Shown: positions 61,563-64,000 of the stretch, piece by piece | Layout: every line of letters begins with the position of its first letter | Numbering within the stretch: position 1 is the first letter of the stretch | From: Nonomuraea maritima | Lineage (GTDB): Bacteria > Actinomycetota > Actinomycetes > Streptosporangiales > Streptosporangiaceae | Reading direction: 5' to 3' | DNA length: 64,000 nucleotides | Assembly (NCBI RefSeq): GCF_900100395.1 | Contig: NZ_FNFB01000001.1 | Coordinates: 1-64,000 of the forward strand | The notes under the pieces: generated by a model | Databases searched by the model: none | The model's input: only the letters and a program-made list of their open reading frames with translations | Told to the model about the DNA's origin: nothing | Program-made: the position numbers and the translations under genes

Positions 61563-62549
61563 ATGACCATCACCGTGTTCGCCACCGTACGCACGACCGT
61601 GCGCAGCGCGCTGCGTTCGGCCCTGACCTCCGTGCTTCCGCAGCCGCGCAGGGGCGCCTCGGCGGCGGTGGCGCTGTTGCCGCTGGTCGAGCGGGTGCCC
61701 GCGATGGCGGCGCCGTGCCGGATGCATCCCGCCGTGTACGCGATCGAGGCGGCGGTCCTCGACTGGGCGCGGCGTACCGGGCTGCGGGCCGACCCGGGCG
61801 TCGGCTTCCACCGGATGGCGGCCCGCGCGTTCGCCGAGTTCGACGCGGCCGCGGCGGCACTGTTCGCGCAGTGGCTGACCTGGCTGTTCCACCTGGACGA
61901 CGAGCTGGACGAGCGCTCAGGGCCGCTCGACGTCTTCCACGGCCTGCTCAAGGGCACCGCCCGGCATCCGCTGGAGGCCGCCTTCGCCGACCTGTGGCGG
62001 GTGACGAGCGCCCGGATGAGCGACCGGTGGCGGGCCAGGTTCGCGGTGGGGTTGCAACGCCAGTACGACGCCTGCCGTACCGAGGCCGACAACCGGGCGA
62101 CGGGCCGGATGCCGTCGCTGGAGGAGTACCCCGAGCTGCGCAGGGGCACGGTGGGCCCGTACGTGTACGACCTGGTCGAGCCGTGCCTGCGGGTCGAGGT
62201 TCCTGGCTGGTTCCACGCCTCCGAGCCGTGGCAGGAGCTGGTGAACGCCTGTGGCGACGTCACGGCGTGGTGCAACGACGTGGCCTCGCGGCCCAAGGAG
62301 CGCGGGGACGTGCACAACTTCGTGGTGCTCGCGATGCGGCAGCTCGGTCTGGGCGAGCGGGAGGCGACGGCCTGGGTGCTCGACCGGATCGCCGAGCGCT
62401 GCCAGGACATGCGGCACGCGGCGCTGCGGCTGCCGCTCGACGACCTGCACCCGAAGATCGCCCGCGACGTCAGCAAGGTCGCGTGCGCCTACCTGGCGGC
62501 GCCGCGCGCCCACCTCGACTGGCTGCTCGAGTCAGACCGCTACGCCTGA
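61563..62549 (+). CDS. class I terpene synthase
   Basis: A 328-residue single-domain terpene cyclase. The aspartate-rich motif DDELDE is at residues 112-117, the pyrophosphate-sensing Arg region RRGTVG near 193-198, the NSE motif NDVASRPKE (N238, S242, E246), and an RY pair at the C-terminus (326-327). All metal-binding positions are intact, so it should make a sesquiterpene or similar from a prenyl diphosphate. No prenyltransferase or P450 is seen in this window. Confidence 0.92.
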   Translation: MTITVFATVRTTVRSALRSALTSVLPQPRRGASAAVALLPLVERVPAMAAPCRMHPAVYAIEAAVLDWARRTGLRADPGVGFHRMAARAFAEFDAAAAALFAQWLTWLFHLDDELDERSGPLDVFHGLLKGTARHPLEAAFADLWRVTSARMSDRWRARFAVGLQRQYDACRTEADNRATGRMPSLEEYPELRRGTVGPYVYDLVEPCLRVEVPGWFHASEPWQELVNACGDVTAWCNDVASRPKERGDVHNFVVLAMRQLGLGEREATAWVLDRIAERCQDMRHAALRLPLDDLHPKIARDVSKVACAYLAAPRAHLDWLLESDRYA

Positions 62550-62570
62550 GCCGGATCGAGGAGACCCGGC

Positions 62571-63536
62571 TCAGGCGGCGCCGGCCGCGAGCATGTCGCC
62601 GGCGAGGGTGCGGCGGTAGACGACCTGCTTGCCGACCCGCATCCCGACCGCGAGCCCGCCCGCGCTGAGGACGCCGAGGTGCTGGCTGACCGCCCCGGCG
62701 GTGAGCGTCATGCGGGTGGCCAGCGCGGAGGTGGTGGTGGGCTCGCCGAGGGCGAGCAGGATCTGCGCCCTGCTGCGGCCGATCAGCGCGGCGAGCGCCC
62801 CCGGCGCGGGCGGCGGCCCCTGCTCCCACAGCGTCCCGACGCCCTGCACGGGATAGACGAGCATCGACTGGTACGGCGCCGACATCACGGCCACCGACGG
62901 CCAGTAGAACGCGCTCGGCACGAGCACGAGCCCGTCGCCGTGCAGGCCGCCGATCGTGCACCAGGGCCGGTCGACGAGCAGCCGCTCCCCCGTCCAGGAC
63001 ACCGCGGGGTCGAGGCCCGCGAACAGCTGGCGCGCGCCGCCCTGGGCCAGCTCGCGCGAGCGTCGCAGCACGTCGCGCTCCAGCAGCGCGTACACGCGGG
63101 GCCAGAACTCCGCGAAGCACGTCTCCCAGTACGCCTCCAGCGCGTCGGCGATCCGGGCGATGCCCGCCTCAGGGTCGGCGCGGAAGCGCTCGATCAGCGC
63201 CGGGTCGGTGTCCCTGACCTGGGCCGCCTCGGCGCGCGCCCGCTCGGGGTCGGTGCGCCTGACCCGGTCGAGCTCGGTGGCGAAGTCGGGGATGGGCGTG
63301 TCGGGCGGCGGGGTGATGAAGTCGGCCAGGTAGCCGGTCGGCGGCACGAGGGCGAGCAGCTCGGTGAGGTCGAGCCCGGCGAGGCGGGGCCGTACGGCCT
63401 TGAGCCAGGGCAGGTGGATCGACTGGCGGGCCGGCTGCCGCAGGGTGCGCAGGCTGGCGACGAGCTCCCACATCGGCGAGAAGGCGAACCGGATGCGGGC
63501 GACGTCCTCCGGCTTCAGCACCCATTCGATGGACAT
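62571..63536 (-). CDS. DUF5937 regulator with ArsR-type helix-turn-helix
   Basis: A 321-residue regulator. The N-terminal 200 residues form the DUF5937 domain; the C-terminal 90 hold an ArsR-like winged helix (AGALAALIGRSRAQILLALGEPTTTSALA, MTLTAGAVSQHLGVLSAGGL). A TTTAG/CTAAA inverted repeat just upstream is a likely operator. It is divergent from an MFS transporter that begins at 63596, so the pair may form an efflux switch. Confidence 0.88.
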   Translation of the reverse strand: MSIEWVLKPEDVARIRFAFSPMWELVASLRTLRQPARQSIHLPWLKAVRPRLAGLDLTELLALVPPTGYLADFITPPPDTPIPDFATELDRVRRTDPERARAEAAQVRDTDPALIERFRADPEAGIARIADALEAYWETCFAEFWPRVYALLERDVLRRSRELAQGGARQLFAGLDPAVSWTGERLLVDRPWCTIGGLHGDGLVLVPSAFYWPSVAVMSAPYQSMLVYPVQGVGTLWEQGPPPAPGALAALIGRSRAQILLALGEPTTTSALATRMTLTAGAVSQHLGVLSAGGLAVGMRVGKQVVYRRTLAGDMLAAGAA

Positions 63537-63539
63537 GCT

Positions 63540-63555
63540 TTTAGTTTGCGCTAAA
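63540..63555. promoter_or_regulatory. candidate operator of the DUF5937/MFS pair
   Basis: Inverted TTTAG (63540-63544) and CTAAA (63551-63555) with a 6-bp spacer, within the 59-bp region between the divergent starts. Confidence 0.5.
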
Positions 63556-63595
63556 TCGTTCGCGTCCCAAAATCCGACATATCACTCTTTACCAC

Positions 63596-64000
63596 GTGAC
63601 GACCGTACCTCTTGAGAAGCAATCGTTCCTGCAGGCCCGGATCGGGGGGCTGCCGCGGCCGTTCTGGGCGCTGTGGGGCGGCACGCTGGTGAACCGCCTG
63701 GGCGCCATGGTCATGCCGTTCACCGGCGTCTACCTGACCCAGAGCCGCGGCCTCTCGGTGACGGCGGCGGGGCTCGTCATGGCGGTGTTCGGGGCGGGCT
63801 CGCTGCTGTCGCAGCTGCTCGCCGGGGTGCTCACCGACCGGATCGGACGCCGGGCGACGCTCTCCGGCGGCATGATCGCCACCGCCGCGACGATGCTGGC
63901 GCTCGGCTACAGCTCCTCGCTGCCGGCGATCCTCGCGTCGATGTTCGCGCTCGGCCTGGTGATCGACGTCTACCGGCCGGCCTCCAGCGCCCTCGTCGCC
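63596..64000 (+). CDS. MFS transporter, 5' part (runs off the window)
   Basis: Start GTG 63596; 135 residues to the edge. A cytosolic N-terminus (LPRPFWALWGGTLVNRLG) is followed by four helices, and the loop DRIGRRATLSGG is the MFS motif A. Divergent from the DUF5937/ArsR gene and probably controlled by it. Substrate unknown. Confidence 0.88.
   Translation, partial: MTTVPLEKQSFLQARIGGLPRPFWALWGGTLVNRLGAMVMPFTGVYLTQSRGLSVTAAGLVMAVFGAGSLLSQLLAGVLTDRIGRRATLSGGMIATAATMLALGYSSSLPAILASMFALGLVIDVYRPASSALVA

Noticed and set aside
1..64000. tRNA, rRNA or CRISPR arrays
   Set aside because: No cloverleaf-like stretch, ribosomal sequence or regular spaced repeat was found by eye.

Overview
The window is GC-rich, actinobacterial chromosomal DNA. 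GTG and TTG starts are frequent, ATGA/TGATG gene overlaps are common, and many genes end in GC-rich perfect hairpins. The gene content fits a filamentous actinomycete, with Streptosporangiales (Nonomuraea/Streptosporangium-like) as my best guess: a qcrCAB-ctaE plus ctaCDF bc1-aa3 locus beside trpD, adoK and erpA as in mycobacteria and streptomycetes; glnA1, glnE and glnA2; a pspA-pspAA-htpX-pspAB operon; GlnR-type operators; and a bacterial terpene cyclase. The genus is inference. I see no tRNA, rRNA, CRISPR array or replication origin.

Layout. 0-0.7 kb: the end of an IS110-type element beside a decayed MarR gene. 0.7-14.2 kb: respiratory and Fe-S block with qcrB-qcrA-qcrC-ctaE (minus), an atypical receiver-domain protein and trpD (plus), an L,D-transpeptidase, ctaF-ctaD-ctaC (minus), a cysteine desulfurase with a TusA-like protein, an adoK-type kinase and an IscA/ErpA-type protein. 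14.3-20.3 kb: nadA, a SIMPL protein, and an envelope-stress operon pspA-pspAA-htpX-pspAB that ends in a membrane protein fused to an alpha/beta-hydrolase fold with a broken nucleophile elbow. 20.3-27.7 kb: DUF3043 protein, aldo/keto reductase, cobalamin genes (cobU-like, cobS) around an ABC ATPase, and a YtrA-type GntR operon with a palindrome at its start codon. 27.7-36.6 kb: a plus-strand run pepA-lpd-E2-SDR-peptidase E-lipB-M48-like-lipA, i.e. lipoyl enzymes together with lipoate assembly. 36.6-45.4 kb: accessory regulators and enzymes (AraC, VOC, hydrolase, DUF4191, methyltransferase, MmyB-type regulator/SDR pair, TetR/TIM-barrel pair, RDD protein).

45.4-60.8 kb is the nitrogen region: a well-matched four-element GlnR box before glnA1, glnE at 52.5-55.5 kb, and a TTG-started glnA2 with a GlnR-like half site. 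Between them lies a scar zone (46.9-48.5 kb) with an integrase remnant, a truncated secreted-protein gene next to an intact OmpA-like gene, and a broken LLM oxidoreductase. 60.8-64 kb holds an EF-hand protein, a class I terpene cyclase, a DUF5937/ArsR regulator and the start of an MFS transporter that runs off the window.

Points that most deserve a second look: LipB has Gln where the catalytic Lys is expected; a pseudo-M48 protease lies between lipB and lipA while an intact HtpX is present elsewhere; the last gene of the psp operon encodes a predicted pseudo-hydrolase; the GlnR sites; and the orphan terpene cyclase beside a regulator/transporter pair.
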